From positions 5,084,001-5,148,000 of the forward strand of contig NZ_CP013480.3 in assembly GCF_001465545.3 (NCBI RefSeq): a stretch of 64,000 bases of DNA, in the 5' to 3' direction. The notes beneath the pieces are model-generated. The model ran no database searches. It was not told the DNA's origin and was given only the letters and a program-made list of their open reading frames with translations. The position numbers were made by a program, and so were the translations under genes. Below, in pieces: positions 62,175 to 64,000 of the stretch (position 1 is the first letter of the stretch; each line of letters opens with the position of its first letter). Source of the DNA: Pandoraea norimbergensis (GTDB lineage Bacteria; Pseudomonadota; Gammaproteobacteria; Burkholderiales; Burkholderiaceae).

Positions 62175-63350
62175 TTACTTCGACTTCAGAGCGCCGATCT
62201 CGGCATCCCACTTCTGGAAGGCCGCCACCATCGCGGTAGCGTCGAGCGGCACGGCGTGCGGGAAGTCCGCGATCAGCTTGGTGTACTCGGGACGGCCATA
62301 CTTGGCGATCACTTCCTGACTCTTCGCAGGCGCGGCGGTGAGCGGCACGTCCTTCACGGCAGGGCCCGGATAGAAGTAGCCATCGTCGTAGGTCAGCGCC
62401 TGCTGTGCCGGCTCAAGCATGAAGTTGATCAGCTTGATGATCACGTCCATCTTTTCCTTCGGCACGCCCTTCGGTACGACCATGTAATGCGCGTCGTTCA
62501 CCCACGTGAACTTGTCGAACGCCTGCACCTTGAAGCTCGCCGGCACGATACCCAGCGCGCGCGGGTTGATGTCCCAGCCCGTGACCGTCAGCGTCATGTC
62601 GCGGCTGCCTTCGCCCAGTTCCTTCATCACGGCCGACGTACCGCCCGGGTAGTACGGAATGCACGAATCGAGTTCTTTCAGGAACGCCCACGTCTTGTCC
62701 CAGCCCTTGATCGGATCATGCGGATCCTTGTCGCCGAGCAGGTACGGCAGGCCCATCAGGAACGTGCGGCCCGGGCCGGAGTTGGCCGGACGTGCGTAAA
62801 TCAGCTTGCCCGGGTTCGCCTTGCACCACGCGAGCAGCTCAGCAGGCGTCTTCGGCGGGTTGCTCACCTTGGCCGGGTTGAATTCCACCAGCGGGCCGGC
62901 CGGCATGAAGGTCACGGTAAGGCCATAGCCCTTCGAGAGTTCCTGCATCGCGCGCACGTTCGGCGCGTACTTGTCGAGCACGCCCGGCAGTTGCGCGCTG
63001 TAGTCGGGCAGCAGACGTTGCCAGAGGTTTTGCTGGATACCGGCGGCGAGCGCATCGGTGCCGGTCAGCACGATGTCGATGTCGGCGCGGCCCGCGGCCT
63101 GCATGGCCTTGATCTTGCCCGGCAGTTGCGGGGCCGGTGCGTTGGTGAAGGTGATCCGGGAGACCAGATCCGGGTACTTGTCGCGGAACGCTTCGAAGCC
63201 CTTCTGCGTGAGCGCGAGGTTGCCCGCCACGTCCACGATGTTGAGCGTCACCGGCGCGGCAGCGGCGGTGTTCGCGATGCTCCCCACTACGGCGGCACAT
63301 GCCAGTGCGCCTAGCGTGCGTTGCCAGAATCCCCTGCGGCTGAAGGCCAT
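62175..63350 (-). CDS. ABC transporter substrate-binding protein (Tat-like signal)
   Basis: 391 aa, family of SBP_bac_8-type binding proteins. The N terminus SRRGFWQR followed by a hydrophobic stretch and TAAAAP suggests a twin-arginine signal. First gene of the importer operon, behind one of the GTCAT-AYG-ATGAC sites. Family similarity to 2-aminoethylphosphonate/spermidine SBPs does not fix the ligand; its context with glucarate/galactarate genes argues for a hexarate or related sugar acid. Confidence 0.88.
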   Translation of the reverse strand: MAFSRRGFWQRTLGALACAAVVGSIANTAAAAPVTLNIVDVAGNLALTQKGFEAFRDKYPDLVSRITFTNAPAPQLPGKIKAMQAAGRADIDIVLTGTDALAAGIQQNLWQRLLPDYSAQLPGVLDKYAPNVRAMQELSKGYGLTVTFMPAGPLVEFNPAKVSNPPKTPAELLAWCKANPGKLIYARPANSGPGRTFLMGLPYLLGDKDPHDPIKGWDKTWAFLKELDSCIPYYPGGTSAVMKELGEGSRDMTLTVTGWDINPRALGIVPASFKVQAFDKFTWVNDAHYMVVPKGVPKEKMDVIIKLINFMLEPAQQALTYDDGYFYPGPAVKDVPLTAAPAKSQEVIAKYGRPEYTKLIADFPHAVPLDATAMVAAFQKWDAEIGALKSK

Positions 63351-63382
63351 GCTGTCTCCTCTTTTGGTTAAATTTCTCGTAA

Positions 63383-63395
63383 GTCATCATATGAC
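63383..63395 (-). promoter_or_regulatory. Operator-like dyad upstream of the ABC importer operon
   Basis: Minus strand GTCATATGATGAC: a perfect inverted repeat GTCAT-ATG-ATGAC. It lies 33-45 bp before the binding-protein start, overlapping the expected promoter. Confidence 0.7.
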
Positions 63396-63571
63396 TGACG
63401 TTGTCATTTTGCAATTAGGAGACGCCGCGAAACATGTCAGAGATTTCCCTAGGATGACGAGACACCTTTGTTTTTATTGCGTTTAAAGCCTTATTTCAAC
63501 AGCGAATAGCAGTAACGATCAGGGGAAACACCGATAGAGAGACGCCGGATGCGTCACCTAAATTACGGCCA

Positions 63572-63584
63572 GTCATACGATGAC
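63572..63584 (+). promoter_or_regulatory. Operator-like dyad upstream of the gudD-family gene
   Basis: GTCATACGATGAC: perfect inverted repeat GTCAT-ACG-ATGAC, 56 bp before the GTG start at 63640. Confidence 0.7.
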
Positions 63585-63639
63585 GTAAAAGATATCAGCG
63601 CACCGCAGATTGCGGTGCCGCAGAAGAGGCCGAGACACC

Positions 63640-64000
63640 GTGAAAATCCAGCGCATCACCATCACCCCGATTGCCTTTCGCGACCCGCCGCTGCTCAACG
63701 CGGCCGGCATCCACGAGCCCTACGCACTGCGCACCATCATCGAAATCGAGACCGATAACGGGCACGTCGGGCTGGGCGAGACGTATGGCGACGCGCCGGT
63801 GCTCACGCTGCTGCAAAACACCCGCGAGCATCTGATCGGCATGGACCCGTTCGACACCAACGGCCTGCGTGCCCGGGTGGCGGCGGTGGTCGCGCGTGGC
63901 GTGGGCGGTGAGCGCGTCGAGTACGAGTTGGCACCGGGCACTGACCCGCGCAAGGACGCCGAGAAAATCTACTCCGCCTTCGAAGTGCCGTTCCTCGATT
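63640..64000 (+). CDS. gudD: Glucarate dehydratase family protein (5' part, cut by window edge)
   Basis: About 120 codons seen. VKIQRITITPIAFRDPPLLN (GTG start, AGAAGAGG upstream), then GIHEPYALRTIIEIETDNG, GHVGLGETYGDAP and the edge at FEVPFLD. This is the enolase-superfamily N-terminal domain in the glucarate dehydratase branch (glucarate to 5-keto-4-deoxy-glucarate), whose product is the substrate of KdgD. The catalytic barrel is off the right edge, so the exact subtype is not provable here. Confidence 0.85.
   Translation, partial: MKIQRITITPIAFRDPPLLNAAGIHEPYALRTIIEIETDNGHVGLGETYGDAPVLTLLQNTREHLIGMDPFDTNGLRARVAAVVARGVGGERVEYELAPGTDPRKDAEKIYSAFEVPFLD

Overview
GC-rich, gene-dense chromosomal DNA from a beta-proteobacterium. 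The gene families, the glnE-yhdP-nit-tldD-aroG order and the frequent ATGA/TGATG gene overlaps fit Burkholderiaceae; Pandoraea is my best guess, but the genus is inference. There is no rRNA operon, insertion sequence, integrase, CRISPR array or origin. The one tRNA is tRNA-Leu(UAA).

Layout. 1-10.1 kb is core: glnE (cut by the left edge), yhdP, a Nit-type amidase, tldD, aroG behind what reads as a complete Phe/Tyr leader-peptide attenuator, and a PduO-type cobalamin adenosyltransferase. 10.4-15.3 kb is a glycolate/lactate oxidation operon (an FAD dehydrogenase, glcD, glcE) with a voltage-gated-type ion channel between glcD and glcE and no glcF. 15.3-22 kb holds a MocR regulator divergent from a DUF2917-like gene with repeated operator-like sites between them, then glutathione peroxidase, yggS-proC, a lipoprotein peptidoglycan amidase and ubiA. 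22-25.6 kb is the ferrous iron uptake operon ftrABCD behind a Fur-box-like site. 26-30 kb is an Lrp regulator divergent from a polar amino-acid ABC transporter. 30-35.4 kb is mixed: an orphan PAAR-VgrG pair, a membrane protein, a cytochrome c, a MarR/isochorismatase-fold pair with a strong palindrome, and the tRNA. 35.5-39.6 kb holds a small protein, a two-gene chromate transporter and egtB-egtD.

40-43.2 kb contains the most unusual set: a small Pro-rich ORF translationally coupled to a haem-oxygenase-fold-like protein with an extra N-terminal domain, followed by an EamA transporter; I propose, as inference, a peptide- or small-molecule-modifying mini-operon. 44-48.6 kb encodes galactarate/glucarate catabolism (garD divergent from kdgD and 2,5-dioxovalerate dehydrogenase). 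48.6-56.7 kb is a run of nine same-strand genes of unknown joint function, divergent from a LysR gene preceded by a perfect palindrome. 56.7-58.9 kb is an ECF sigma/anti-sigma pair next to a small secreted COG4315-type protein. 59-63.4 kb is a four-gene ABC importer divergent from a glucarate-dehydratase-family gene cut by the right edge.

The sugar-acid loci at 44-48.6 kb and 59-64 kb share a 13-bp dyad element, GTCAT-AYG-ATGAC or a close variant, in all four divergent promoter positions. This ties importer, dehydratases, aldolase-type dehydratase and dehydrogenase into one probable regulon that would take hexarate to 2-oxoglutarate.
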